Source: a virus. From it: a DNA stretch of 21,770 nucleotides. Made by a program: the position numbers and the translations under genes. The notes beneath the pieces are model-generated. The model was not told the origin of the DNA and did not search any database. It saw only the letters and a program-made list of their open reading frames with translations. The DNA lies in the IMG/VR virus record IMGVR_UViG_3300025483_001129, positions 1-21,770 of that record. One strand, written 5' to 3'. This document shows positions 1 to 8,756 of the stretch, in pieces. Within the stretch, counting starts at the first letter, position 1. Each line of letters starts with the position of its first letter.

Positions 1-2358
1 GACATTTGTGCCTGTAGCAACAGTTAGGGTAATACCATTTGTAATCTGTGCATCACCTGCAGCAGACGCACCACTAACACTACCAGTAGGACCAACATCA
101 TTCAGAGAAATGTGAGTACCGATCAGTGCTTCATTACCTACTGTGGTAGAAAGAACTGTCAATTGATACTCTTCATCATCAATAGCAATAAACTGTTCGT
201 TAGAACCTAATGTAGTAACAAAGGTGCCAGAGGGAACCGAGATAGCATCGTAAGTTCTTCTGACGATCATCGATTCATCACTGATCGACTTGATATACTT
301 CTTAGGCATATTCGAGAATAGATCGCTATTCTCCTGACCCAACAACTGTGCTCTATTACGAACCAAAACAGTATAGGTATCAGCAGCAACACTACCAGCA
401 CCTGCACCAACGTTTACAATTTGATTAGTAAAGTCGAAAATTGTTGTGCCTGAACCAGAAGTAGCAAAGTTTGTAGGATTTACTTTATCAACAACCAAAT
501 AGTTATCTTCATCAATATAGATTCTGTCACCAGCACGAAGGTCGCGAGCAAAGTTGGTATTGAAACCTGAGATTGTGCCAGCACCACTGTCATAGGTAAA
601 GGTATCACCTTCGAGTGATAGGAAGTCATCAAGAATTACATCTGCTGTACATTCAACCGCACTAGTGTCTTCATCTTTACAAACGAAAGAACGAATATCA
701 GAGAATTCATATGTATAGAAGAAGGAGATAGTACCAGCATCGATACCATCGATGAAGACAGTTTCACCTACTCTAAAGTTACCACGGAGACTGTAAGTTT
801 TTAGATGAGTTGCACCAGTTTGATCTTCAACAATTAGTGCTGTTGCACCAGAGGAACCACCGACAACTTGGGATCCTTGGAGAACATCTGTTGTTGCACC
901 GACTTGGATAACCGTAAGCATCTGAACGTCAAATACATTGACGTTGTAAACATCATCATCAGTTCCATAGGTAGTATCAGCACCAGAGCCTTCATGCTCC
1001 ATAGCAAGAGCACGGCAGAAACCAATAATTGATGCAGCTCCATCTGGAGCAACACCATTAGTAGTAATGGCATAGTCATATAGTTCCATGACCTGATATG
1101 CATCAGTGACGCTACCAGCACCAGTAAAGTTGGGGAATCCGTGTACTTTGTTTACCTGGAAGTTATTACCAGTTGCAAATGGAATGATTTGGTTTTCTAA
1201 TGCCTTAGTATCTCTAGGTTTGGGGAAGTCCACAAACTGAGGTACAAGAGTTTCAATTTGATTTCCACGAACGTAGTCAATACCAGGTGTAATCTCTGCA
1301 GTATACAGATTGTCAGATGAAATATTACCAGACTTTGTAGTCTCTCCTGCTTCATATACACCATTGATACCAGGTCTCAGATCATCATTCAAACAATCTC
1401 TGACTGTAATCTGATGATTCTTGACAGAATAATCACCATGGGTTTCATAGGTTCTCTTAGCGAGTGCCTTTTCTAGTTCATTATATGCAGTTCTTTGTAC
1501 AATCTTTTCAACTCTAGAGTTGTTGATTCTAAGAAGTTCAATAAAGTTCTTATCGGACTCGTCATCAATTAGTTTCTTGATAAGAGTCGTTGTGATTTTG
1601 AAACGATGTGCTCCAGGTGCAGAGTAGTTTGATGTACCTGCTGCGTTATCGTTCAGCGAGTCGTCATCCTCGGAGGTGATGATAGACTCAGTAACTTCTA
1701 AACCAACTCGATATGATGGATTACTACCATACTGATCGAGAAGAATGGACTGTGTAGGAACATCTACAAAGAAACCACGGATATAATAAACACCAGATTC
1801 AATATAAGCAGCAGAACCACGCTGTAAAGCATTCGATGGCAGCAACTGTGCAAATGGCGAACCAGTTTCAATCAAAGTTGTACCAAACGTAATGTCAACG
1901 TTGGTGATCAACTGTTCATTATTTTCAAACGTTTGAATAGTGCCCTCAGCACCACCAGACTCAACATACTTGATATACAACGTCAGATAACCATTATCTG
2001 AAGTAGTTGCATCGATACTGTATAGAACTTTTGCCTTTACCCCTGTAGTCAAACCTGTAATTAGTTTGCCATCAAGTTGACTTCTATACGATTCAATATC
2101 AGCACCTAGAAAACTTGCTTGCAATTGAATGCAATCAACTTTCGTATCATATCCCACTTGACCAGGGATAATCATCGCGCCATCTTTGAACAAATTCGTT
2201 CCCATGCTCTCGATCTGATTCTGCAGAATCGATTGCATTGACGTTAGTTCTCTTGCCTGAATCGGAAATCCAGGACGGAACAAGACTTTATAAAAGTTCT
2301 TGTCCTGATCAAAGTCGTCGTAATATGGTGTAACGTTGAGGTTAGTATTCTGGGGCAT
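1..2358 (-). CDS. DUF4815-type phage structural protein (3' end beyond window)
   Basis: The frame is open from ATG at 2358 to the left edge, giving 786 residues and no stop, so the C-terminus is missing. The N-terminus (MPQNTNLNVTPYYDDFD, then VLFRPGFPIQARELTSMQ at about residues 25-42) is the pattern I associate with DUF4815 proteins of T4-like marine phages, which are virion proteins of unsettled function, probably baseplate or tail fibre. The rest is Gly/Ser/Thr/Asp-rich, as expected for beta-structured tail proteins, with a GETVFIDG-type segment near residue 515. There is no signal peptide or membrane segment. It starts 5 bases after the gp8 stop and is probably co-transcribed with gp8. 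An AAAGGA ribosome-binding sequence lies unusually close to the ATG, but no better upstream start exists because the gp8 stop intervenes. Its place next to gp8 supports a baseplate or fibre-attachment role; the exact role is unknown. Confidence 0.85.
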   Translation of the reverse strand, partial: MPQNTNLNVTPYYDDFDQDKNFYKVLFRPGFPIQARELTSMQSILQNQIESMGTNLFKDGAMIIPGQVGYDTKVDCIQLQASFLGADIESYRSQLDGKLITGLTTGVKAKVLYSIDATTSDNGYLTLYIKYVESGGAEGTIQTFENNEQLITNVDITFGTTLIETGSPFAQLLPSNALQRGSAAYIESGVYYIRGFFVDVPTQSILLDQYGSNPSYRVGLEVTESIITSEDDDSLNDNAAGTSNYSAPGAHRFKITTTLIKKLIDDESDKNFIELLRINNSRVEKIVQRTAYNELEKALAKRTYETHGDYSVKNHQITVRDCLNDDLRPGINGVYEAGETTKSGNISSDNLYTAEITPGIDYVRGNQIETLVPQFVDFPKPRDTKALENQIIPFATGNNFQVNKVHGFPNFTGAGSVTDAYQVMELYDYAITTNGVAPDGAASIIGFCRALAMEHEGSGADTTYGTDDDVYNVNVFDVQMLTVIQVGATTDVLQGSQVVGGSSGATALIVEDQTGATHLKTYSLRGNFRVGETVFIDGIDAGTISFFYTYEFSDIRSFVCKDEDTSAVECTADVILDDFLSLEGDTFTYDSGAGTISGFNTNFARDLRAGDRIYIDEDNYLVVDKVNPTNFATSGSGTTIFDFTNQIVNVGAGAGSVAADTYTVLVRNRAQLLGQENSDLFSNMPKKYIKSISDESMIVRRTYDAISVPSGTFVTTLGSNEQFIAIDDEEYQLTVLSTTVGNEALIGTHISLNDVGPTGSVSGASAAGDAQITNGITLTVATGTNV

Positions 2359-2363
2359 TTCCT

Positions 2364-3896
2364 TTAGAACTCGATTACGATTTTGATATCTTCGATTTGA
2401 TCGCTTGCACGACTAATAGACCTTCTATTATCTAGGTAAATAATTTCACCCGTGTTGAAAGCAACCTCTGGTTTTGCATATGCAGAAGTAAATCTCATGC
2501 CCAAATCATACTCAGTGTTATTGATAACACGGGAGGAAGTATTTGGAACCGTTGGGAAATTGATATCAGGTTCTGCAGAAGAACCCGAGGATGCACCCGA
2601 GATAGCGTTAGAACCGTCAAACTCATTCAATGAACCTGTGATTTCGGGGAAGATTCCGTCAACACGATTCTGATAATATTTCAGAACTTTTGTAGTAGGG
2701 TTCCAAGAGATAACTCTTGCTCTAGACGTAACTGACTGTCCACCAACTGTACGAGTTTGGGTAATAATCTCGTCAGGCAAGAAGTTGCCTTGGAAAGTAG
2801 GAGCGAAAATTACTGCTTTAGTAACAGAAGAAGTCAAATCTGACTGCAATTCGCTAGTACCAAACTTACGTGGGTTGACAACTAGACCGACACGACGATA
2901 GTCGTTATCGACAGGGAAGTCACCTGCACCTTCATCATAAGACAGTTTTGCGTTGATCATGACACGGTATGCACCGAGTTCAATGATAGAGTCAAAACCG
3001 TGTCCTCCTGGAGGAGGCATACTCACATCAATTTGTGCTGCAGCACCAGTACCGATACCAGAGATAGTGTCAACACTGATCTTACCGAAAGAGTATCCAG
3101 TACCACCAGATGTTACAGTTGCAGAAATGATTTTACCACCGTCAACAACAATAGAAACACGACCACCAACACCGTCACCTGCAATAGCAACGTTGTCATA
3201 AGTGCCGTTATTATAACCAGAACCTGATGATGTAATAACAACAGTATCAACTTCACCAGAAACTGCGTTTGTCTTCACCGAATTATTGGTGAAGACTGGC
3301 ATGTACTCATTGGAGAAGAATTTCAGAACCTGTGCCACTGGGATGGTGTACATGTACTTCCAACGATAACCATCAGCAGTAGTGATAATAGAAGTAGAGG
3401 TGCCAGTGGGCTCAATTGTCGAAGGTTTACCATTAGGGTCTGAAGGAGACGTTCCATTGTAGATACACTTATAAACTTGATAGTTTGTGTTTACAACATA
3501 AAAGTCTGCATCATACAGTTTGGTAGCACCAGATGCTGCTGTATTTGTTGGGGAATAGTCATGGCGATACATATCGTATGTAAAACCAAGACCACCAGTT
3601 GTTTGTTCTGGAGGAGTCCAGTCAATTCTACGGATAACCTGAATGGTATCTGATGCAAGAACTCTTTTCATAGAGATCATGTCATCATAACTGTCCGAAA
3701 ACTGATCGAATGCATCGATTGCCTGAGGTGGCGAGTTTTCGTTGTCCCACGCCTGCGGTCTTCCAATGAAGACATAAAGGCGATCCCTGTCTTCACCCGC
3801 CGCAGCATCAGACTGGGTGGCATCAGGACCTTCCAGTGATTTGATGAACTTCTTCGCAGAGAAGATTCTAAATTGATCTGTAAGTAGAGCTGACAT
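2364..3896 (-). CDS. 8: Baseplate wedge subunit, T4 gp8 family
   Basis: The 510-residue protein matches T4 gp8 at both ends. The N-terminal part has an FRIFSAKKF segment, VFIGRPQAWD (compare FGRSEPW in T4), a VIRRIDW segment (compare VIPRRDW) and DGYRWKYMYTIP with NEYMPV. The C-terminus, GEIIYLDNRR followed by DQIEDIKIVIEF, parallels the T4 gp8 end. T4 gp8 (334 residues) forms a dimer in the wedge and contacts gp6, gp7 and gp10. The extra length comes from a Gly-rich insert at about residues 210-295 carrying two GSGY-type beta repeats, and another at about 360-440. A TATAAATA box lies 26 bases upstream of the ATG, and a GAGGA ribosome-binding sequence lies 12 bases before it. The family assignment is firm, based on remembered T4 sequence; the role of the inserts is unknown. 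Confidence 0.92.
   Translation of the reverse strand: MSALLTDQFRIFSAKKFIKSLEGPDATQSDAAAGEDRDRLYVFIGRPQAWDNENSPPQAIDAFDQFSDSYDDMISMKRVLASDTIQVIRRIDWTPPEQTTGGLGFTYDMYRHDYSPTNTAASGATKLYDADFYVVNTNYQVYKCIYNGTSPSDPNGKPSTIEPTGTSTSIITTADGYRWKYMYTIPVAQVLKFFSNEYMPVFTNNSVKTNAVSGEVDTVVITSSGSGYNNGTYDNVAIAGDGVGGRVSIVVDGGKIISATVTSGGTGYSFGKISVDTISGIGTGAAAQIDVSMPPPGGHGFDSIIELGAYRVMINAKLSYDEGAGDFPVDNDYRRVGLVVNPRKFGTSELQSDLTSSVTKAVIFAPTFQGNFLPDEIITQTRTVGGQSVTSRARVISWNPTTKVLKYYQNRVDGIFPEITGSLNEFDGSNAISGASSGSSAEPDINFPTVPNTSSRVINNTEYDLGMRFTSAYAKPEVAFNTGEIIYLDNRRSISRASDQIEDIKIVIEF
3021..3263 (-). repeat. Two GSGY-type beta repeats inserted in gp8
   Basis: Residues about 212-292 hold two copies of a unit of the form V..V.ITSSGSGY...(N)..I.GDG.GG, then a short linker, then I..ATVTSGGTGY. 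T4 gp8 has no such Gly-rich insert at this point. The same unit recurs in the 3934-7488 gene and in the giant gene. It is seen directly in the translation; its function is unknown. Confidence 0.7.
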
Positions 3897-3922
3897 TAGT
3901 TAGAACTTTCCTCTTCGTTAGT

Positions 3923-3930
3923 TATTTATA
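3923..3930 (-). promoter_or_regulatory. T4-type late promoter box before gp8
   Basis: The minus strand reads TATAAATA, the exact T4 late-promoter -10 box recognised by the gp55-type sigma factor in T4. It lies in the 37-base gap between the 1184-residue gene and gp8. Transcription would start about 20 bases before the gp8 ATG, leaving the GAGGA ribosome-binding sequence in the leader. It should drive gp8 and the DUF4815 gene. Confidence 0.8.
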
Positions 3931-3933
3931 GGT

Positions 3934-6900
3934 TTATGAGAACTCGTTTCTGATTAGATTGTCATATCCAATATCCTTGATTCTCCAACGCGCACCATTA
4001 TTTCCAACAATCTCTTCACCGCCAAGGATTGCTTCAAGCACTGCACCAGTGCCTGTAGTATCACTTGCATCATTTGTTACTGTGATAGTTGGGTGTAAAT
4101 TGAATGTACCATCAACACTTTGCACATAACCATAACCTTCTGTAGTAATATTTACACTATCAATTTGGTCACCAGATGCAGTCATAGTTGCAGTGGCAAC
4201 TGCATCTATACCAGTGGTGCTGGTTTCAATTGCAATTGTTGGTGTTGCAGTATAATTCACACCAGGATTGACAACCTTCATATCAATGATACTACCGCTC
4301 TTGGAGAATGTATAGAAACTACCATTTGTACCAAGAGCAACATTACTAGTATTGTATGGTGTAATGTTACGAACCACCAATTCTCTAGTTGCATTATCCC
4401 AAGATGTTACCGTAGCAATAATTCCAGATTGCTGTCCTGTAATCAATTCATCTGGGAAGAAGTTGGCATTGTTGGTATATCTCACGTCTAAGATAAGAGT
4501 CAATGTTGAGTTATGTTCAACACCATCACCAAGAGCACCTGCCAAATCGACTCGTGCAATCTTGACAGGGTTACTAGTATCATTTAGACCATCACCAACT
4601 TGGAACAAGGTAGTGTTTTGACCACCCACTGTTTCTTCAATACCATACAGAGAATCAAACAGACCACCATCTAAACTGATCTGGTTATCAAACTGAGTTC
4701 CAGTATTGTTTAGATCGACAATTCCATCATCATCAGTATCTACATATGCAGTATTTAGTAAGACTGTTGGAGGTGTAATCTTTACATTATAAACTGCATC
4801 ACCTTCAAACAGAACGATCGAAGAACCAATCTCGGTTTCTGTTGTATGTGGCAGTGAACTAGCAGGAGACGCATCAGAGAATCCAGCATCAAATGCAACG
4901 GTAAGTTCTTCAGATGAAGGAATACCAGCATCAATAAATGCCAGATCATCAACTTCAAATTTTACAAATAGTTCTCTAGATTCAGGTCTCCAGTCATAAA
5001 CTTTAGCAATTTTATTACTAGAGTTATCGATACGTCTGATAACTTTATCACCCACTTTGAAATTGTAGGTTGAAATGCCCTCAGAATTATTCTGTCCTGT
5101 ATCTAGGATAACACGCTGATCATATCTAAAGTTTATACCACGAATACAACCAGTAAATCTACCCCTTTCTCTACCAGTGTATCTAACAATTTCATTTCCA
5201 AGAATGAATGTACCAGATCCATCAAATGCACTAGTATTGTCAACAAAGATATTTGTATCTGTTGCCGTTGCAGAAGATGCTAATCCGCAGAAATTATAAT
5301 CAACTGAATTATTTGATTGTCTATTTCTTACTTTTCTCTTTAGGTTTACTAGTTTTGTAAAGATAATATTTGGTGGACTGGTATAACCAACACCAGGATC
5401 AAGGACATCAATACCAACAACATTACCTTGAGAGATTCTTGCTCGTGCTTTAGCACCAATACCACCGCCACCATCAATCAAAATATAAGGTTCTTCTTGG
5501 TAGAACTGACCACCATTATCAACACTGATAGAAGTTAGTTTACCTGTAGTATCAACATATGCAACACCAGTTGCATTTGCTCCACCACCACCTTGGAAGA
5601 ATAGAGACGGAGGTGTTGCATATTCTCTACCTTCGGAAATCAGGGACAAACCAGTAACAGTTTGAGTAACTGCATTACCTACAGCACCAGTGCCTTCACC
5701 ACCAAGAATTTCAACACGAGCAGCACCAAAGTATCCATCACCATTGGACTTCATACTAACATACTGTAGTGATCCAGATGGATAAATTACATTGCCACCA
5801 GTATCAAGTTGGTCTTCTTCGTAAATGATTACTTCTGCATCTGCACCCCTAGGTGACTCCAAGTTGATACTAGGAAGAACTGCACCTGGTTTATAATCTT
5901 TACCAAAGTATTTTGGACCAATAGCATATGGATATACAGGATCTCCATTACTATCTTGTGTCAGGAAGTATGCATAGGTTCCATTTGGATATTCTGTAGT
6001 AACGCAATATCTACCATTGAAATCATCTAGATCTGCATTAGTGCTGTCATAGATATAATCTTGTACAAATGTACCTGCTAGATATCCAGTACATACAAGA
6101 CGTTCTGCCATATTTGCATGGTTATAGCAGAAATAATATAACGTATCTGGTGCTTCTACAGGAACTGTAATTTCTACTCTTCTTAGAGTAGCACCATTGA
6201 ATTGTGCATTATAGGTTTCGTAGTCTACTTCAGCGTTCTCAATGTAATAAACTACACCTTGAGACCAAACTGACGATTTATTGAACTTTACTTGATCTGC
6301 TGTATGCCAACCTTGAGCATCACTATTTCCAAATGCTGAAAATAGAATGCCATGACCAGTATTAGTAGAATCGTCTTGATTGAAAACATATGTACTACCA
6401 CGCTCAAGATTCAGGAACTGTTTCTCAGCATTAGTGAATCCACCACCAGTAATATAATATCGATTACCACCAGGAGTAATTTGACCAGCAGCTACAGTTA
6501 TAGTAAATGTAGTTGTAGATGGAGTAATAACATCTGGTCTAGTTGCAGATACTTCCACACCCGTTCTGAGACGGAATCCACTACGCATTCTGCTAGTAGC
6601 ACCTGGAATCAGAGAATTTGTATATCCCCAAGGTCCGTAAATTGGATATCCATCATAGGAATATCCCAAAATTTTAGAATGTCCATTTGAGTGCCTAGAC
6701 TTATCACCAGAGTAATCAGTATCACTATAATATGGAGCAATAGAAAATGCACCACCCGAAGATGCAAAAGCATCAATTAGTCTAGAACTGGTGTAATAGT
6801 ATCTTCCAAGTTCTGTTGGTTCTCTTGAAGTAGTACCATCATATTGATCCATACCAAGAATGGTAGGAGTCTTGACTACATCATAGTTGAAATTTGGGTA

Positions 6901-7488
6901 TGTGGGAATACCTGGTGGAAGATCGAAAAAATCAGGAGTATGGAGTTCAGTTCCATTTGCCATGATACCCAATGGAGTATCTTCTTGATTTGATCTTACT
7001 TCAGTGCTAGGAACTTCCTTGCCACCTCGGTAAACAAATGTATGATCGTAATCCTGTGCAAAGACTTGTCCTACTGCATTATATGGAGATGGATCTGGTA
7101 ACCCATTAGTAATTATTCGGAGTCTATCATACTCCACAAATATACTAGATGTGACTGAAGTATTACTAGATACAAAAATATCTTTTGCATCAAATGTAGA
7201 AATGACTGTAACCGAGTCTTGACGAGGTGTGATTTCTACCCTAAGAGGATCATATCCTTTACCTGAGTTTAGAACTCGAACGTAAACAATCCTTCCAGAG
7301 TCTTCATCAATAAAAGGATATAGCAGTGCTTCAACTTGTGGCGTTCCACAGTTATCAATAGTAAGTCTTGGAGGATCTAGAGGATCATATCCACTACCCC
7401 CATTTAGCACCTCAATAGATAAGATGCCAAAATCGCTATTGAAGTTTGGTTTGATTACCGCACCCGATCCAGGAACTGTCCTTGCCAT
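3934..7488 (-). CDS. YHYH-family tail protein with inserted cupredoxin domain
   Basis: This is an 1184-residue multidomain structural protein. Residues 19-88 hold two GSGY-type beta repeats. A YHYH-family domain begins at about 121 (LRIITNGLPDP) and runs to about 310, including SNGHSKILGYSYDGYPIYGP. It resumes at about 470-535 (FNGRYC...EYPNGTYAYF...VYPY). Between these halves, about 326-467, sits a cupredoxin-like domain with His379, Cys454, His457 and Met460, a full type-1 copper ligand set with amicyanin-like C-x2-H-x2-M spacing. Residues about 573-712 and the C-terminus carry more beta repeats. The signature YHYH is absent; the aligned position reads RYYYTSS. The start at 7488 follows an AAGG ribosome-binding sequence, 9 bases after the gp10-like gene, so the two are probably co-transcribed. 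No membrane segment or signal peptide is seen. A baseplate or fibre location is inferred from context. Copper binding is predicted only from ligands. Confidence 0.85.
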   Translation of the reverse strand: MARTVPGSGAVIKPNFNSDFGILSIEVLNGGSGYDPLDPPRLTIDNCGTPQVEALLYPFIDEDSGRIVYVRVLNSGKGYDPLRVEITPRQDSVTVISTFDAKDIFVSSNTSVTSSIFVEYDRLRIITNGLPDPSPYNAVGQVFAQDYDHTFVYRGGKEVPSTEVRSNQEDTPLGIMANGTELHTPDFFDLPPGIPTYPNFNYDVVKTPTILGMDQYDGTTSREPTELGRYYYTSSRLIDAFASSGGAFSIAPYYSDTDYSGDKSRHSNGHSKILGYSYDGYPIYGPWGYTNSLIPGATSRMRSGFRLRTGVEVSATRPDVITPSTTTFTITVAAGQITPGGNRYYITGGGFTNAEKQFLNLERGSTYVFNQDDSTNTGHGILFSAFGNSDAQGWHTADQVKFNKSSVWSQGVVYYIENAEVDYETYNAQFNGATLRRVEITVPVEAPDTLYYFCYNHANMAERLVCTGYLAGTFVQDYIYDSTNADLDDFNGRYCVTTEYPNGTYAYFLTQDSNGDPVYPYAIGPKYFGKDYKPGAVLPSINLESPRGADAEVIIYEEDQLDTGGNVIYPSGSLQYVSMKSNGDGYFGAARVEILGGEGTGAVGNAVTQTVTGLSLISEGREYATPPSLFFQGGGGANATGVAYVDTTGKLTSISVDNGGQFYQEEPYILIDGGGGIGAKARARISQGNVVGIDVLDPGVGYTSPPNIIFTKLVNLKRKVRNRQSNNSVDYNFCGLASSATATDTNIFVDNTSAFDGSGTFILGNEIVRYTGRERGRFTGCIRGINFRYDQRVILDTGQNNSEGISTYNFKVGDKVIRRIDNSSNKIAKVYDWRPESRELFVKFEVDDLAFIDAGIPSSEELTVAFDAGFSDASPASSLPHTTETEIGSSIVLFEGDAVYNVKITPPTVLLNTAYVDTDDDGIVDLNNTGTQFDNQISLDGGLFDSLYGIEETVGGQNTTLFQVGDGLNDTSNPVKIARVDLAGALGDGVEHNSTLTLILDVRYTNNANFFPDELITGQQSGIIATVTSWDNATRELVVRNITPYNTSNVALGTNGSFYTFSKSGSIIDMKVVNPGVNYTATPTIAIETSTTGIDAVATATMTASGDQIDSVNITTEGYGYVQSVDGTFNLHPTITVTNDASDTTGTGAVLEAILGGEEIVGNNGARWRIKDIGYDNLIRNEFS
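4013..4290 (-). repeat. C-terminal beta repeats of the YHYH/cupredoxin protein
   Basis: Two units begin at IIDMKVVNPGVNY and IDSVNITTEGYGY, each followed by a P-x-I-x-I/V strand and a Gly/Ala-rich stretch ending near AVLEAILGG. They are of the same type as the repeats in gp8 and the giant protein. Confidence 0.6.
5353..5772 (-). repeat. Central GSGY-type beta repeats
   Basis: Residues about 573-712 contain four units: SMKSNGDGY, SLISEGREYATPP, SVDNGGQFY and DVLDPGVGYTSPP. Each is followed by a short strand and a GGGG-A-type loop. They are seen in the translation and probably form a beta-helix-like or stacked beta arm; the fold is inferred. Confidence 0.65.
5884..7128 (-). other. Split YHYH domain (paralogue of the one at 9669-10457)
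   Basis: The halves at residues about 121-310 and 470-535 match the neighbouring YHYH protein in order: LRIITNGLPDP, HSNGHSKILGYSYDGYPIYGP, NGRYC, EYPNGTYAYF and VYPY. At DNA level 5977-6031 and 9722-9776 are still clearly similar. The HYH histidines of the family name are replaced by Tyr in this copy. Confidence 0.8.
6088..6513 (-). other. Cupredoxin-like domain nested in the YHYH domain
   Basis: Residues about 326-467 show the cupredoxin pattern: LERGSTYVFNQDDS, then GHGILFS with the first His ligand (His379), an extended loop, and APDTLYYFCYNHANM with Cys454, His457 and Met460. The C-x2-H-x2-M spacing is that of amicyanin-type blue copper proteins. The loop between ligand strands is longer than in the domain at 7501-7731. 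The ligands are visible; bound copper is a prediction. Confidence 0.75.
7225..7434 (-). repeat. N-terminal GSGY-type beta repeats of the YHYH/cupredoxin protein
   Basis: Two units occur, SIEVLNGGSGYDPLDPPRLT and VRVLNSGKGYDPLRVEI, at residues about 23-86. They are the same type as the later repeats in this protein and in its neighbours. Confidence 0.65.
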
Positions 7489-7497
7489 ATTACCTTA

Positions 7498-8739
7498 TTA
7501 TTTGATTTGCAGAACACCTGCCATGTTCGTGTGGATGGTACACTGATAGTACAATGTATTGGGTGCGCTATGAGGAACCGTAAAGACCTGCGTACCTGTT
7601 TGACTACCAGACACGCCTAGAGTCCACTGGGATCCAGAAAGACCAGTAGTTGACTGGAATCTAAATGGATGGTTTGTACCAGCATTGTTGACAAAGATAT
7701 AAGTAAATCCTCTATACAGATGCAATGTCGGGTCATCTGTTTGTGCCTGACCAGGACCTTCAATCAAATATGAGTTGTTGTTCAAACCAACTGAAATAAT
7801 ATACCAAAGCGTTGGTGATGGTTGATTGACCCAAGCATCAGTTGCACCATTACCTTGAGGATCATATGTAATAGAATCACCTCTAGCAATAGCGGTGAAA
7901 TTGACATCAGTAAGTTCGGCAAACTCAAAACTACCGTCTACATTGACAGTAAGTGTATCGCCAGAAACTGCAGTAGTACAATTAGTACCGCCAGCAATAG
8001 TTAGTGTGTCAGCAGAACTATCTGCTGTTGTGCTTCCAGAATCACCACCAATAGTTTGGAAAATATTTTGAGTTGCAGCACCTGCAGCATCATCACCTGG
8101 AACGAACTTATTATTGACTGCATCCCATTTGAGAACCTGGTTTGCTGTCGGAGCAGTAGTTGTAATATCAACGTCAACTAATTTATCAATACTACTGTAA
8201 TTGGTAACAATGTCAGCAGTAATATCGCCAAGACCACCACCTGCTCCAATATGCACTTTAGGGTTTTGATCGCCATTGACTGTGAAGAAATACCCTTTAG
8301 TGCTTGCTAATGTTGGTGCAGCACCAACTGTTGCATATTCGTTCTTATATGCAATAGATGAAGATAACTGTAGTTGTCCTGTGGATCCATCAAACGTGGA
8401 AGTTTGACCACCATAAGTAACTTGCACGTCTCCAGTTCCATCTGGAGCTAGATTGATATTGTTACCGCCAGTGCTAACAATATTGTAGTTGTTAGTGTTT
8501 AGCGTTGAAGTTAGATTTGAAAAATCTTGTGGAATAAAATCTGTACCATTCCAACGAAGAACTTGTCCAGTTTGAGCACCTGCTGTATTGATCAGCAGAT
8601 TGCTGCCATTTCCCATGGCACCATAGACTTCTAGAAAGTTATCGTTTACTTTATCAGCACCAGCCCGCAGAGAGTCACCAGTACCATCATTGGGGTTCGT
8701 ACCAATATTTACGTTCTGTTTTCCTGTTCCGTAGGGCAT
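7498..8739 (-). CDS. gp10-type baseplate protein with C-terminal cupredoxin
   Basis: The 413-residue protein opens with QNVNIGTNPNDGTGDSLRAG and then KVNDNFLEVYGAMGNG. This closely matches the start of T4 gp10 (QNINIGNVVDDGTGDYLRKG, then KINENFDELYYELGDG), the module that docks gp10 onto the wedge, mainly via gp7. The middle (about 50-300) is Gly/Thr/Asn-rich with two Q-V-L-[RK]-W-[ND] segments, typical of trimeric fibre-like shafts. The C-terminus (about 337-413) is a cupredoxin-like domain with His357, Cys400, His403 and Met406. The rest of T4 gp10 is missing, so this is a gp10-module protein rather than a full gp10. A TATAAATA box lies 17 bases before the ATG, implying a very short leader with only a weak GAG ribosome-binding sequence. 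A baseplate-anchored tail pin or fibre is the likely role. Confidence 0.85.
   Translation of the reverse strand: MPYGTGKQNVNIGTNPNDGTGDSLRAGADKVNDNFLEVYGAMGNGSNLLINTAGAQTGQVLRWNGTDFIPQDFSNLTSTLNTNNYNIVSTGGNNINLAPDGTGDVQVTYGGQTSTFDGSTGQLQLSSSIAYKNEYATVGAAPTLASTKGYFFTVNGDQNPKVHIGAGGGLGDITADIVTNYSSIDKLVDVDITTTAPTANQVLKWDAVNNKFVPGDDAAGAATQNIFQTIGGDSGSTTADSSADTLTIAGGTNCTTAVSGDTLTVNVDGSFEFAELTDVNFTAIARGDSITYDPQGNGATDAWVNQPSPTLWYIISVGLNNNSYLIEGPGQAQTDDPTLHLYRGFTYIFVNNAGTNHPFRFQSTTGLSGSQWTLGVSGSQTGTQVFTVPHSAPNTLYYQCTIHTNMAGVLQIK
7501..7731 (-). other. C-terminal amicyanin-like cupredoxin domain
   Basis: Residues about 337-413 read LYRGFTYIFVNNAG, NHPFRF (His357), then APNTLYYQCTIHTNMAG with Cys400, His403 and Met406. 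All four type-1 copper ligands are present with C-x2-H-x2-M spacing. The domain ends exactly at the C-terminus, so it would form the exposed tip if the N-terminus docks to the wedge. Confidence 0.75.
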
Positions 8740-8756
8740 TGCTCTATGTTTTTAGT

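Noticed and set aside
834-1121. Minus-strand frame of 95 residues rich in Met and Leu
   Set aside because: It overlaps the open DUF4815 frame and looks like an out-of-frame translation.
7498-7560. Small inverted repeat at the end of the gp10-like gene as a terminator
   Set aside because: The stem is only 5 bp with no T-run, and the next gene starts 9 bases later, so read-through is expected.
7498-8739. Full-length gp10 homologue
   Set aside because: Only the N-terminal module matches T4 gp10. The length (413 versus 602) and the cupredoxin C-terminus differ, so a gp10 gene symbol was not given.
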